Part shown: in pieces, positions 44,050-53,743 of the stretch
Layout of the letters: each line of letters starts with the position of its first letter
Numbering within the stretch: the first letter of the stretch is position 1
Assembly: GCA_947589735.1 (NCBI GenBank)
Contig: CANQCR010000001.1
Location: 109,929 to 173,928 of the forward strand
Direction: 5' to 3'
Source: an uncultured Bacilli bacterium
Lineage (GTDB): Bacteria > Bacillota_I > Bacilli_A > RF39 > UBA660
Length of the DNA stretch: 64,000 nucleotides
Made by a program: the position numbers and the translations under genes
Notes under the pieces: model-generated
Database searches by the model: none
What the model was told of the DNA's origin: nothing
Seen by the model: only the letters and a program-made list of their open reading frames with translations

Positions 44050-45714
44050 TTAATCACTATTTCCTTTTATAAAAGTTAAATAACGCTCTTTTACACGCTC
44101 TTCACCAAGAAGATGCATTAACTCATAAAGGTCCGGTGTCATTGACCGGCTTGTTAAGGCAACTCTTAAAACCATACTAATATCACCGACATGGCCTTTA
44201 TAAGCATCAGGATTCTCTTTATATTGTTTTACTTCTTTAGCATAACCTAATTCTTCGGATAAATCTTTAAGACGGTTAAACCACGTCTCTTTATCATCTT
44301 CGGCGTGATAATATTTGTTAAGATATAAATCTAAGATATGATTGATTTCATCTTTATCTTGAATCGTTTTAAAATCATAATCGGTGACATTTTGATATAA
44401 CTCATCAAACATATACCAGATTTGGGATTTAATCATACTAAAGCATGAATAGTCTTTTCGAGGTTTCTTTTGTTCTCTTTCAATATTGAATAGTTTTGCC
44501 GCATAATCAGCATGACGCTCTAAGATAGTTGCAAACTCTTCGTCATATTCTTTAGCCCATTTTAAAGTACCTTCATATACTTCACTAGCTTTTAGATAAC
44601 TGATATAATTTTTAGAAATATTATATAGTTTATCAACATCAAATAATGAACCACTACCGGATACTTTTTTAAAATCAAATTTAAAATCATCTAAACCCTT
44701 TTCTTTATTAGCATCATACCATTGTTCAAAGTTCGTATTAGCAATCGTCATCAAATATAACTTAACAGCTGGAACAGGTATACCTTTTTCATGATAAAAG
44801 CTAACGGCAGCTTCAGGGTCCTTTCTTTTACTAAGTTTTCTTTTCTTACCATCCTCTTCTTTCATAATTGGAGATAGATGTGCATATTTAGGAGCCTTGA
44901 AACCTAAAGATGAAAATAATTGGACATGAATAGGCAAAGAACTAATCCATTCATCACCTCTAATAACGTGGGTTGTTCGCATCAAATGATCATCGATAGC
45001 GTGCGCAAAATGATAAGTAGGAAGACCATCAGATTTTAAGATGACAATATCAAGATCGTTTTCCGGAAACTCGATATCCCCTTTAACAAGATCGTGAACT
45101 TTAATCTTATTATCAAAAGACCCTGGTGATTTAAAACGAATGATATATGGTTCCCCATTTGAAACTTTTTCCTTAATCTCTTCATTTGTTAAACGCCGGC
45201 ATTTAGCATATCTTCCGTAATAACCGATTCTCTGTTTACGTTTTTCTTGAATTTGCCTTGTTTCTTCAATCTCTTCAGGTGAACAAAAGCAAGGATAAGC
45301 TAGCCCCTCTTCAATTAAATGCTTAACATAAGCTTGATAGATATCTCGTCTTTTACTTTGGGTATAAGGGCCATAAGCCCCTTTTTCTTCTGTCTCACTT
45401 AACATTCCTTCATCAATCGTTATATCAAAATTATTTAAATCATTAATAATTCCGGTAACACCATTTTCGACTTCTCTTTTTTGATCGGTATCTTCAATAC
45501 GAAGATAGAAAACACCATTAGAATCATTAGCGGCTTTTTTCTCAATAAAAGACGCAAATAATGACCCCATATGAACAAATCCCGTTGGGGATGGCGCAAA
45601 ACGGGTTACCACAGCCCCTTCCGGTAAATCTCTTTCCGGATATTTTTCTTCATAATAGCTAACATCACTATCAACATTAGGTAATAATAAATCAGCTAAC
45701 TCTTTATTGGTCAT
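44050..45714 (-). CDS. gltX: Glutamyl-tRNA synthetase
   Basis: A 554-residue class I synthetase. The HIGH motif is HMGS within FAPSPTGFVHMGSLFASF; the KMSKS motif is KLSKRKDP. It is longer than the 480-residue Bacillus enzyme, with a longer N-terminus and C-terminal domain. The ATG at 45714 has AGAGGTG upstream. Whether it also charges tRNA-Gln depends on gatCAB, not in the window. Confidence 0.95.
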   Translation of the reverse strand: MTNKELADLLLPNVDSDVSYYEEKYPERDLPEGAVVTRFAPSPTGFVHMGSLFASFIEKKAANDSNGVFYLRIEDTDQKREVENGVTGIINDLNNFDITIDEGMLSETEEKGAYGPYTQSKRRDIYQAYVKHLIEEGLAYPCFCSPEEIEETRQIQEKRKQRIGYYGRYAKCRRLTNEEIKEKVSNGEPYIIRFKSPGSFDNKIKVHDLVKGDIEFPENDLDIVILKSDGLPTYHFAHAIDDHLMRTTHVIRGDEWISSLPIHVQLFSSLGFKAPKYAHLSPIMKEEDGKKRKLSKRKDPEAAVSFYHEKGIPVPAVKLYLMTIANTNFEQWYDANKEKGLDDFKFDFKKVSGSGSLFDVDKLYNISKNYISYLKASEVYEGTLKWAKEYDEEFATILERHADYAAKLFNIEREQKKPRKDYSCFSMIKSQIWYMFDELYQNVTDYDFKTIQDKDEINHILDLYLNKYYHAEDDKETWFNRLKDLSEELGYAKEVKQYKENPDAYKGHVGDISMVLRVALTSRSMTPDLYELMHLLGEERVKERYLTFIKGNSD

Positions 45715-45762
45715 ATAAAACACCTCTTTTTCATTCTATCATAATTAAATATATTTAACAAG

Positions 45763-45790
45763 AAAAAAGGTTGGATATCCCCCAACCTTT
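45763..45790 (-). terminator. Terminator after the 278-residue unknown gene
   Basis: Minus-strand AAAGGTTGG, 7-nt loop, CCAACCTTT, then TTT. Confidence 0.75.
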
Positions 45791-45795
45791 AGTAT

Positions 45796-46632
45796 TTATT
45801 TAACCGGTGCATTAATCTGTAATTTAGCACTCTCTTTAGCCGCCTCATAAACTTGTTGTAGTCCAACTATGCCGACATATTCACTACTACGATCCATAAG
45901 AGTACTAAGGGACAATTTTTGCTTGAAACTCTCCTCCTTAGCAGGTGACCATTCCTGATGAGCCGCCACTAAAGCTATATCTTTTAAAGCTTCAGGAAAA
46001 GTATTATTTGGTGTATTAACTTTACCTGGCCTTGCTAGGAAGCTAGAGTTTAATAAATCCATTATATTCTTAACACGTGGCGTACTAGATAACTCATCCT
46101 CATCAGCATCTAATAAACTTTTATATACCGCTTCCGTATCATTATTAAAGTAAGCTTCAAACATTGTATCAACACCAATGATATCACTAATTAAATTAGC
46201 AGCCAGAAGTTCTTCTTCATAATCACAAGCACCTTCATTACCAACTAAAGTATTAGCAAGCATCTCGGTAAAGCCCATATTAAGAGCACACAAGCTATCA
46301 TTTTGATTAAATCCATAGTAATTATCTGATGCGGAAATAACGCCTAGTAAACCTTTCATCATTAGATGATGAGGATCACATCTCTCTTCTAGGTCTTTCG
46401 CACTCAAAAGAATCTCATTACCACGAGCATCATAAGAAACTGGACCGCGTTGTTCGTGTAATGTACTTTTACCCACTTTTAAATCTTTTATTCTTGCATT
46501 TAAAGTATCCAAACTAACAGATGGAAACTGTTGATGGAAAATGGTAATTAAGTGGAAGAGCTCATCTTTAACCTCTGGTGTCATATTTTGATTTGAATCT
46601 AGGCTTTTTTTGATCTCATCTAGGTTAACCAT
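45796..46632 (-). CDS. Unknown protein, possibly a degenerate zincin-like fold
   Basis: A 278-residue soluble protein, mostly helical. The order DPHHLMMKGLLGVISASDN, then ALNMGFTEMLANTLVGN, then YEEELLAANLISDIIG resembles the layout of HExxH metallopeptidase-like proteins with a following (G/N)-(E/M)-G-(F/Y)-TE helix, but the HExxH motif itself is replaced by HHLMM. No signal peptide. GGTGAT lies 6 nt before the ATG. It is next to clpC, in the same direction. Function unknown. Confidence 0.6.
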   Translation of the reverse strand: MVNLDEIKKSLDSNQNMTPEVKDELFHLITIFHQQFPSVSLDTLNARIKDLKVGKSTLHEQRGPVSYDARGNEILLSAKDLEERCDPHHLMMKGLLGVISASDNYYGFNQNDSLCALNMGFTEMLANTLVGNEGACDYEEELLAANLISDIIGVDTMFEAYFNNDTEAVYKSLLDADEDELSSTPRVKNIMDLLNSSFLARPGKVNTPNNTFPEALKDIALVAAHQEWSPAKEESFKQKLSLSTLMDRSSEYVGIVGLQQVYEAAKESAKLQINAPVK

Positions 46633-46671
46633 TTACTATCACCTTCATCTAATTATCATTATACCATAAAA

Positions 46672-48882
46672 TTAATTTTTGGAATAGTTTTTGCAAATTT
46701 TTTTTCTTTTTTTGAACTTCTTCAAAATATTTTTAATTTGTCTTGCCCCATATTCTTGATAATTCACATCTCGCACAATTCCCATTATTTCCTTGTTTTT
46801 CAAGGGCTTATCCGGGTTTTGCTCCTTTACAATTTCTTTAATTATTTTGATGATATCTTTTTCACTTAACATTTTTAAAGTGATAATTTCATCAATACGA
46901 TTAATAAACGATACTGTAAAGTATTCATTTAGTTGACTGTTAACTTGACTATCATCAAAACCCATCTTTTTTTCATTTTCAATATTCGAAGTCATCAAAA
47001 TAATCGTATGATTAAAATGGATAATACTTCCTTTAGCGTCCTTTAACTCACCGTTATCTAAGATTTGAAAGAAAAGATTTAAAACTGCTTTATTAGCGCG
47101 TTCAACTTCATCTAAAAGGATAACCGTAAAAGGATATTCTTTGATTTGATTAAATAAATAATTATTATCGTCATAACCAACATAACCTGGTGGGGCACCA
47201 ATTAACTTACTAACACTATGTTCCTCACTATATTCACTCATATCTAATCTTAAAAGATGCGGATAAATGGATTTAGCAAAGGTTAACGCTAATGACGTCT
47301 TACCAATCCCCGATGGCCCATTCAATAAAGCACTAAAAGGTTTATCACTATCTAAACTACTAAAGTAAGCATTAACAAGTTTTTGAATAGCTTCTTCTTG
47401 ACCGATTACCTGATGATTTAAAGTATTGATAAGCTCTTTCGCATTAAACTTATTAGAAAGTTCATAGATGGGAACACTTACCTTACTACTTAAAACATCA
47501 TATAAATCTTTTTTCGTAACTATCTGACTATTTTTTAGTGTTAAATCTAATTCTAATTCATTTAACATACCCGTTAAAGCATTTTCCTCTTGCTTATATT
47601 TAAGAGCATCTTTAAACTTATTATTTAAGATACACTCCTTTTTCTTATCCATAACTTTTGTAAGTTCTTTAGATAGTTCATTATATTTGATCATCTGGGG
47701 ATTTTCTTTTAAGTTGGCATGGGCACATACCTCATCTAAGATATCAATGGTCTTATCCGGATTTTTATAATTATAAATATATTTATCAGTTAAGTTTATT
47801 AATAAATCCAACAAGTCTTTTTTGATTGTCACATGATGATAACGCTCATAGATAGGCTTTAATTTCATCATAATATCTCTTACTTCATCTAAAGATGGTT
47901 CATTAATTATAACTTTCTTAAACCTTCGCTCTAATGCCTTATCTTTTTCAATATACTTTTTATATTCATCTAAAGTTGTCGCCCCAATACATTTAATACT
48001 GCCACGCGCTAAAGCCGGTTTAAAAATATTCGAAGCATCAATAGCGCCTTCAGCTCCCCCGGCGCCAACAATGGTGTGAACTTCATCAATGAAAAGAATG
48101 ATATCGTCATCACTTTCAACTTCTTTAATAATTTTATTAATCTTCTCTTCAAACTCACCCCGATATTTCGTTCCCGCCACAACTGATGACATATCTAAAT
48201 TAATAATACGTTTGTTTTTTAATTTACTAGGAACGTCACCTCGCATAATCATTTTGCTAATCTCTTCAATAATAGCTGTCTTCCCGACCCCAGCTTCTCC
48301 AATTAAAATCGGGTTACTTTTGTTTTTCCGAACTAATATTTCAATAATCTCTTTAATCTCTTTATCACGGCCAATAACGGGATCAAAATGTTTATTAATG
48401 TTAACGTCTGTAAAATCGACCCCAATATCAGCAAGCAAGCTCTTCTTTTTCTTACCTTTTTTAGGTAGGGTGAAAACAAACTCGGCATATATTTTATCGA
48501 GATCAAGAGGCATATCATCTAAAACCCGGTTAGCAATCCCATCACCTTCTTCAATTAAAGCTATAAACAAGTTTTCAATCGTTACTTCCCCACTCGTCTC
48601 ATTACTTATATCAATAGCATTATCAAATATATCTCTTACAACCGGTGTATATAAGACCCATTCGGCCTTTTCTTTTCCTATTCCTACTAGTTTAATAACC
48701 CGTTCCCGGTAATTTTTATAAGTAATATTATATTTCTTTAGAGCTTTACTAACACTATTATTATCATTTAAAATTCCTAAAAGAAGATGTTCCGACCCTA
48801 AATAAGGATGATTTAAATTAAACATTTCTTCTTTCGCCCGGGATATAACTCTTTTAGTATCTTCTGCAAAATTGTTAAACAT
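46672..48882 (-). CDS. clpC: ClpC-type AAA+ unfoldase
   Basis: A 736-residue Hsp100 protein. An N-domain of two repeats (about 1-140), D1 with GEAGVGKTA and [13 protein letters not shown], a short coiled middle domain, D2 with GPSGIGKTS and LLDEVERA, and a ClpP-loop-like MGF after [10 protein letters not shown]. Length is below the 810 residues of Bacillus ClpC; the end is a Lys-rich tail where the D2 small domain would continue. ctsR, mcsA and mcsB are absent from its neighbourhood. Confidence 0.92.
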   Translation of the reverse strand: MFNNFAEDTKRVISRAKEEMFNLNHPYLGSEHLLLGILNDNNSVSKALKKYNITYKNYRERVIKLVGIGKEKAEWVLYTPVVRDIFDNAIDISNETSGEVTIENLFIALIEEGDGIANRVLDDMPLDLDKIYAEFVFTLPKKGKKKKSLLADIGVDFTDVNINKHFDPVIGRDKEIKEIIEILVRKNKSNPILIGEAGVGKTAIIEEISKMIMRGDVPSKLKNKRIINLDMSSVVAGTKYRGEFEEKINKIIKEVESDDDIILFIDEVHTIVGAGGAEGAIDASNIFKPALARGSIKCIGATTLDEYKKYIEKDKALERRFKKVIINEPSLDEVRDIMMKLKPIYERYHHVTIKKDLLDLLINLTDKYIYNYKNPDKTIDILDEVCAHANLKENPQMIKYNELSKELTKVMDKKKECILNNKFKDALKYKQEENALTGMLNELELDLTLKNSQIVTKKDLYDVLSSKVSVPIYELSNKFNAKELINTLNHQVIGQEEAIQKLVNAYFSSLDSDKPFSALLNGPSGIGKTSLALTFAKSIYPHLLRLDMSEYSEEHSVSKLIGAPPGYVGYDDNNYLFNQIKEYPFTVILLDEVERANKAVLNLFFQILDNGELKDAKGSIIHFNHTIILMTSNIENEKKMGFDDSQVNSQLNEYFTVSFINRIDEIITLKMLSEKDIIKIIKEIVKEQNPDKPLKNKEIMGIVRDVNYQEYGARQIKNILKKFKKRKKICKNYSKN

Positions 48883-48940
48883 AGATCCTCCTTATACATT
48901 CTATGTTTATAATGTGTATAAATTAGCTAATTTAAACAAC

Positions 48941-48970
48941 AAAAAAATACTGACTAGTCATAGTCAGTAT
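48941..48970 (-). terminator. Terminator of cse60
   Basis: Minus-strand 10-bp stem ATACTGACTA/TAGTCAGTAT with a 4-nt loop and seven T; overlaps the stop codon. Confidence 0.8.
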
Positions 48971-49133
48971 CATCATATGTAATTAAAGCTGAATAACAAT
49001 ATATCTGATCTTCAGAAAACATTGCGACAGCGACTTGATATTTAATATCAACAATATTTTTATCTTTGATAAAATCATTAATTGCATCTTCTAAATCTTT
49101 TTCGTGTTCTTCATCAAATATTTTAACGTGCAT
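48954..49133 (-). CDS. cse60: Sporulation protein Cse60 (59 aa)
   Basis: A 59-residue gene, MHVKIFDEEHEKDLEDAIND and onward. The start VKIFDEEHEKDLE, the core IVDIKYQVAVA and the end IYCYSALITY match the Cse60 family over its whole length. Bacillus Cse60 is a SigE-dependent mother-cell protein of unknown function. It ends in a strong terminator. Confidence 0.88.
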   Translation of the reverse strand: MHVKIFDEEHEKDLEDAINDFIKDKNIVDIKYQVAVAMFSEDQIYCYSALITYDDTDYD

Positions 49134-49180
49134 ACCATCACCAGTTAAATTATAACACTACCGATAGTATATTTTGTCGA

Positions 49181-50422
49181 TTAATATTTACGATCACGAG
49201 AAGTAAATGATTTACCTAAAGCTGGAAAGTTAACAACCTTTCGTGGATTAATCTGTTTAGAAATGAATCCACTATATGATTTATATGTTGTTCCCCAGTT
49301 ACCAGTGGAAATAGTAAAGTGATTATGGCTTCCGGTTGAACAATGATCCCATGTCTCATATTTTGGGCTACCACCAACGTGACCAATAACCGTCGTTGAT
49401 GAAACGGTTTGACCAACCTTAACTTTAATATCAGCTAAATGATAATAACCAGTCGTATACTTTTTACCATTAACTAAATGGTTAATATAGACCATATTAC
49501 CGCCGCAGCTTTGCTTTTTAAAGACAGCAGCAACAACGCCATTAGCAGAAGAATATACTTTAGCGCCATGTGTAGCTGACATATCAACACCATAATGGAA
49601 ATCACTTGTCCACTTACCATTTAATTTATAAGTACGCTTACCATAGTTACTAGAAACTCGTCCAGATACAACTGACCGATAAAAAGCCGTATCGGGTGGT
49701 AATTTACCAGCCAAGCAATCATCTAATAATTCATCTAACTTACACTTATAAGTATTTTCATAAATATCAATTAATTTCTTTTGGTTTTTAATTTCATCTT
49801 CAATAGAAACAGCACCTTCAAGAGTTTTAGTTAAAGTTGCCTGATTTTGCTTTACTTGTTCCTCTAACTCTTTTTCTTTATCATTTAATTCTTCCGTTTT
49901 ATTAGCTAATTCAACTTTTTTATCCTCATTTTCACTAATTGTTTGATTATACTGTTTAATTAAATCAGAATTATGCTCACCCAACTGTTCGGTTATTGCC
50001 ATCCGATAGATAAAATCTGTAAAAGTTGAAGCATCAAAAACATACTCTAAAGCCGCTGATTCTCCCGTATTTGATAATTGATAATAACTCATCAAATCCT
50101 TGATTTCAACATTCATACTTACAATATCTTTATTTAACTGTTCAATTTCATCAGTTAAATCGGCTACATCTTTTTCAATCTGAATCTTTTCTTGAGAAAT
50201 CTGTTCGATCCGCTTTTTTGATGATGAGATTTGAGATTGGGTTTGGGCTTGTTGTTGCTTATTTTCTTCTAGCTCCCGTTCATTTTCAGCTAATTCATTC
50301 TTTAATTGTCTTAAAGTTTGTGCCTTAGCTTCAACCTCAACTTCCTTATAAGGCATTGAAAGAGGCACTAATAAGGTTGCTAAAGCAATCACGATGAAAC
50401 TTATTTTTTTTAATATTTTCAA
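49181..50422 (-). CDS. Secreted M23 peptidase with N-terminal coiled coil
   Basis: A 413-residue secreted murein hydrolase of the EnvC/NlpD-like type. Signal peptide (about 1-27), a long coiled coil rich in Gln, Glu and Lys (about 28-215), and an M23 peptidase domain (about 250-390) with HYGVDMSATHG (metal His and Asp) and SHNHFTI (HxH). The start is TTG at 50422 with GGTGAT 4 nt upstream; a GTG 9 nt up would sit within the ribosome site. It follows a YgjP-like peptidase. Confidence 0.88.
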   Translation of the reverse strand: MKILKKISFIVIALATLLVPLSMPYKEVEVEAKAQTLRQLKNELAENERELEENKQQQAQTQSQISSSKKRIEQISQEKIQIEKDVADLTDEIEQLNKDIVSMNVEIKDLMSYYQLSNTGESAALEYVFDASTFTDFIYRMAITEQLGEHNSDLIKQYNQTISENEDKKVELANKTEELNDKEKELEEQVKQNQATLTKTLEGAVSIEDEIKNQKKLIDIYENTYKCKLDELLDDCLAGKLPPDTAFYRSVVSGRVSSNYGKRTYKLNGKWTSDFHYGVDMSATHGAKVYSSANGVVAAVFKKQSCGGNMVYINHLVNGKKYTTGYYHLADIKVKVGQTVSSTTVIGHVGGSPKYETWDHCSTGSHNHFTISTGNWGTTYKSYSGFISKQINPRKVVNFPALGKSFTSRDRKY

Positions 50423-50431
50423 GTCAATCAC

Positions 50432-51067
50432 CTACTCCTTTAATTTCTTCCTTATTTTTTTATAATCAGGGCAATAAACACTAACTAATGCCCAAAAATT
50501 CTTAGAATGATCAAAATGGATAATATGACTTAACTCATGAATAATAACATAGTCGATTACATCATAGTCATACTCTAGTAAATGACTATTTAAAGTTATC
50601 GTATGTTTGACGCGGTTATAGACACCCCACCTTGTCTTCATTGTCCTTATTTTTAATTCGGGACACTTCTTAATTTCCTTAAAACGCTCATAATTATATT
50701 TTAAGCGTTCTTCAAAAACACGTCTTAATTCTTTTTTGTACCATAAGTCAAATTTCTTCTTATTAGGAATATAGATATACTTATCATTAACTTCTACCTT
50801 ATCCATTATTGATACTTCTATTATATCATACTCACGTCCTAAATAAAAGAATGCTTTCTTCTTTTTATTTTGATTAGACTGTCTAGTTAACATTACCCGC
50901 AAGTGATCTTTATTGTCATCTAAGAGTTTAATGATACTTCTTTTGGTTGTTAAATAATTAGTTGTAATATAAATTGTCATATCATCTAATACTCTTAAAT
51001 AAGTATTCTTATTATTTTTTTTAACAACTTTTACATTGTATTCTTTACCATCTAATTCATACTTCAT
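50432..51067 (-). CDS. YgjP-like metallopeptidase
   Basis: A 211-residue zinc protease-like protein of the DUF45/M48-related group. The motif HELSHIIHFDHSKNFW gives HExxH and the third ligand; TRWGVYNRVKHTITLN is the second family mark. No signal peptide. It precedes the M23 gene with the stop and AAGGAG of the next gene overlapping. Confidence 0.88.
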   Translation of the reverse strand: MKYELDGKEYNVKVVKKNNKNTYLRVLDDMTIYITTNYLTTKRSIIKLLDDNKDHLRVMLTRQSNQNKKKKAFFYLGREYDIIEVSIMDKVEVNDKYIYIPNKKKFDLWYKKELRRVFEERLKYNYERFKEIKKCPELKIRTMKTRWGVYNRVKHTITLNSHLLEYDYDVIDYVIIHELSHIIHFDHSKNFWALVSVYCPDYKKIRKKLKE

Positions 51068-51144
51068 ATTATTAATTATATCAAAGAGTTAATAATTGTA
51101 CAATTAAAAGCACGCTTTAGTAACACTTCATCAACCCTAAAATA

Positions 51145-51168
51145 AAAGAAGATTCAAATGTATCTTCA
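51145..51168 (-). terminator. Terminator after the DUF5684-like gene
   Basis: Minus-strand GAAGAT, 8-nt loop, ATCTTC, then TTTTATTTT. Confidence 0.65.
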
Positions 51169-51169
51169 T

Positions 51170-52048
51170 CTATTCTAATACGGTGTTAGAGTCCAACTGA
51201 TTATTCTTTTCCAACGCCAATATTGGAATCAAAATAAGTGGGAATACTGTAATAAGGATTTTAAATAGTTTACCTTTATTAAATACTTTACCAATTTTGT
51301 AAGAAAAGATAAACACAAATATGATATTTACAAATGGAATTAACAATAATAATCCAAATATCTTTTTACCAAATAAATCTTTACCTAGACATAAAATATT
51401 ATAAATTGGGATTAAGCATATCCAACCTTTTCTACCTAACTTAACATTTAGTCTCCACCAACTAATTAATAATACAATTATCATTAATATAGCTGTAATA
51501 TCTAGTAATACCATATAAGTATAAATATTTTGTGACATATAATATCCTAAATCTTTACGCATCTTAATGGCATCATCTTTATAATCTTTAGGTACAGATA
51601 AATAAAATACACTATCGCCATACGTAGCCACAACATTATATAAATCACCATTAGTGACATACTCTTTATAGTAATTTGTCTTAATATAAGAATAAATATA
51701 TCGTCCTTGATACAATTTAGTTTGCTCTGCTAGTTCATCATAAACATCTCCCCTTAATTTCTCGTCAGTCACTTTTATGTACCCCATTGTATACGGACAA
51801 GAAGAGGCATCAGTTAAATAATAATAATCTATGTTTTCATAATCATCTGTATAATCAATTACCTTACATCCTTTATCTTCAGCATAAGAAATAAAGGTGT
51901 CTAAAGAAACTTCCTTAAACCGCATTGCTTTCCAAGCTTCACTATAAAACTTTACAATAGAGAAAATGAATAATGGCATAATAATAACTATATAAAAAGC
52001 CAATAACACTATAGAAGCTTTACTATATTTACTTTCTTTTTGATTCAT
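51170..52048 (-). CDS. Membrane protein with DUF5684-like C-terminus
   Basis: A 292-residue protein. One N-terminal helix, an extracellular domain of about 130 residues with two Cys (GCKVIDY and ASSCPY), then four helices. The last part, KGWICLIPIYNILCLGKDLFG, follows the pattern of DUF5684-type membrane domains. Function unknown. It is next to the phage lysis genes but separated by a terminator, and may be accessory cargo. Confidence 0.65.
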   Translation of the reverse strand: MNQKESKYSKASIVLLAFYIVIIMPLFIFSIVKFYSEAWKAMRFKEVSLDTFISYAEDKGCKVIDYTDDYENIDYYYLTDASSCPYTMGYIKVTDEKLRGDVYDELAEQTKLYQGRYIYSYIKTNYYKEYVTNGDLYNVVATYGDSVFYLSVPKDYKDDAIKMRKDLGYYMSQNIYTYMVLLDITAILMIIVLLISWWRLNVKLGRKGWICLIPIYNILCLGKDLFGKKIFGLLLLIPFVNIIFVFIFSYKIGKVFNKGKLFKILITVFPLILIPILALEKNNQLDSNTVLE

Positions 52049-52160
52049 ATTTCACATCTAATCAACTAATAAAATATTAATCACTTGTATGATTGATTAG
52101 CTCCCTTCTATTACAGATTATACCATATTAAGTAATTATTTTAAATATTTTTTAACCACT

Positions 52161-52184
52161 AAAAAACACCTACATAGTAGGTGT
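52161..52184 (-). terminator. Terminator of the phage lysis module
   Basis: Minus-strand 8-bp stem ACACCTAC/GTAGGTGT with a 3-nt loop and six T. Confidence 0.8.
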
Positions 52185-52187
52185 CCC

Positions 52188-53027
52188 TTAGTTTTTATTT
52201 ATTATTAACTTTTGACCTATTTTTATAATATATGGAGATTTAATATTATTATCTTTAGCTATTTGTTTCCAATTAACATTAAACTTCTTTCCTATTTTAA
52301 TTAAATAATCACCCTTTTGAACGATATAAGTAGTTTTAGTCTTACTTTTTTTAGTTATTAATAAAGTATTAACTTGCTTTTGAACAGCATCATAATCATA
52401 TCCTGCTTTGGTTAGCTTATTTTTTCTTGTTAAACCATTACCCCATAATCCTTGAATAACTTCTTTAGCTACATCATCTATCTTTTTAGAAGATGATGTT
52501 AAATTTTCTTTGCTGTCTATTTTTTTCCAATTATAAATAGGATTACTCATCTTAACATTTTGATCTAAAAATAAAGCTTTAGTAACATCATATTGATTAT
52601 ATATAAGCCAAGCATAATCTTTAGCTTTAGGTTGATACTTTCCCTTATACCAACCATTACCTTTAAACTTACCTTTACCAACAGCTAAATGAATATGGGC
52701 TCCGGTTACATTACCTTTTGTACCAGGTTCAACATAACTAGTTCCTTGTTTAATCGTTTGTCCTACTTTTAAGTTTGATACATCATTATCATGAAGTGTC
52801 ATTACAGTCATATAATCTTTTGTGCCATCAGCATACTCTACTTTATTTTTTGATTCCAACCACACACCATTAACATTAGGATATATTCTTTTTATCGTTC
52901 CTGTAAAAGGTGCTTTTAAACTTTTAAAACTACAAATATCAATAGCTAAATCACCATTATGCGAATATGTGCCATTCATCTTTTGACTAATATTTAAATT
53001 ATCTAAACTAAGAATGGCTTTTTCCAT
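52188..53027 (-). CDS. Modular endolysin: M23-like, Cpl-7 and LysM domains
   Basis: A 279-residue phage-type lysin with no signal peptide. An N-terminal M23-like domain carries HNGDLAID and GAHIHLAV (HxH metal site). A Cpl-7 (CW_7) wall-binding repeat follows (about 178-222, with KEVIQGLWGNG and AGYDYDAVQKQVN), then a LysM domain (about 233-279, YIVQKGDYLIKIGKKF). Three different wall domains in one lysin is uncommon. It overlaps the holin gene by 20 nt. Confidence 0.88.
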   Translation of the reverse strand: MEKAILSLDNLNISQKMNGTYSHNGDLAIDICSFKSLKAPFTGTIKRIYPNVNGVWLESKNKVEYADGTKDYMTVMTLHDNDVSNLKVGQTIKQGTSYVEPGTKGNVTGAHIHLAVGKGKFKGNGWYKGKYQPKAKDYAWLIYNQYDVTKALFLDQNVKMSNPIYNWKKIDSKENLTSSSKKIDDVAKEVIQGLWGNGLTRKNKLTKAGYDYDAVQKQVNTLLITKKSKTKTTYIVQKGDYLIKIGKKFNVNWKQIAKDNNIKSPYIIKIGQKLIINKN

Positions 53028-53217
53028 CTAAATACTCCTGTACTAAATTAAGAACGGCTGATATTCCCATAGCTATCGCACCAATTAAAATACTTTTTAA
53101 TAACTCCATATCACTAAGATCGGTAATATTAGGTAAACTAACAACCAAAGATGCTAACACACCTTCAATGAATGTTTTAATAATTTTACCCCACAATTTG
53201 TCGTTTAATATCTTCAT
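53008..53217 (-). CDS. Phage holin
   Basis: A 69-residue membrane protein with two helices (about 16-30 and 40-58) and a charged end, directly ahead of and overlapping the endolysin gene. Size, topology and position are those of small phage holins; it would make the membrane holes that let the endolysin reach the wall. It overlaps the upstream gene by 32 nt. Confidence 0.8.
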   Translation of the reverse strand: MKILNDKLWGKIIKTFIEGVLASLVVSLPNITDLSDMELLKSILIGAIAMGISAVLNLVQEYLDGKSHS

Positions 53218-53518
53218 CTAAATCACCTTCCATAAATAACGTATTAGGTAATTTATATATTTCATTAATCATACTTGTCGCATAACCATTCCCACCAAGC
53301 TTATGATAATTACTATATATTTCACCTACATTCTCTTTCATATAACTAGGACAATATCCCAGTTCTGTATATATTTCATATATTCTTACAATTTCATTTC
53401 TTAAAAGAGCTTGAAGTCCATTCTTCAAGCCCACATATTCTTTAAATATATAAATTAAACCTGTTGTAGTTATTGTAAATAAAAACTCTAACCAATATTT
53501 TAAAATAAAATCTATCAT
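53186..53518 (-). CDS. Phage holin-associated membrane protein
   Basis: A 110-residue protein with one N-terminal helix and a cytoplasmic domain. The segment GLQALLRNEIVRIYEIY, GYCPSYMKENVGEIY and YHKLGGNGYAT match a widespread phage family found next to holins in gut Firmicutes phages and prophages. AAAGGAGTGAT precedes the ATG. It is the clearest mark of phage origin in this segment. Confidence 0.8.
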   Translation of the reverse strand: MIDFILKYWLEFLFTITTTGLIYIFKEYVGLKNGLQALLRNEIVRIYEIYTELGYCPSYMKENVGEIYSNYHKLGGNGYATSMINEIYKLPNTLFMEGDLDEDIKRQIVG

Positions 53519-53535
53519 ATAATCACTCCTTTAAG

Positions 53536-53664
53536 TCAAAATAAAGAGGATATAAAATACATATCCTCTTTATTAAAGTGGTTCATCATCAACATAACAA
53601 TATAAATTAAATCGACAATAACTGTTAGTGACACCAAACAAACTAAAATAGTCTTTTTCTTCAC
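53536..53664 (-). CDS. Possible small membrane protein (42 aa)
   Basis: A GTG-started frame, MKKKTILVCLVSLTVIVDLI and onward, with one strong membrane helix and a short tail; AAGGA lies 10 nt upstream. Its end runs through a terminator hairpin. An overlapping frame ends SYCRFNLYCYVDDEPL just before the same hairpin but has no normal start. Either, both or neither may be real; the 225-nt gap holds nothing else. Confidence 0.3.
   Translation of the reverse strand: MKKKTILVCLVSLTVIVDLIYIVMLMMNHFNKEDMYFISSLF
53543..53571 (-). terminator. Terminator between the RHS unit and the lysis genes
   Basis: 11-bp stem AAAGAGGATAT/ATATCCTCTTT with a 7-nt loop, followed by ATTTT on the minus strand. Confidence 0.7.
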
Positions 53665-53743
53665 CAACTATATTTCCTTCTTCTCATAGAATAAATTAAT
53701 TATATATTCATTATACATTAGAAAAGGCGAAATTAAAAGGTAT

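Noticed and set aside
48089..48712. 207-codon frame opposite clpC
   Set aside because: It lies wholly antisense to a clear AAA+ gene, is Ser/Ile-rich as expected for such shadows, and has no ribosome site.
53573..53683. Frame ending SYCRFNLYCYVDDEPL as a gene
   Set aside because: No ATG or GTG start and only about 36 codons; a TTG would leave 22 codons. Kept only as a possible remnant.
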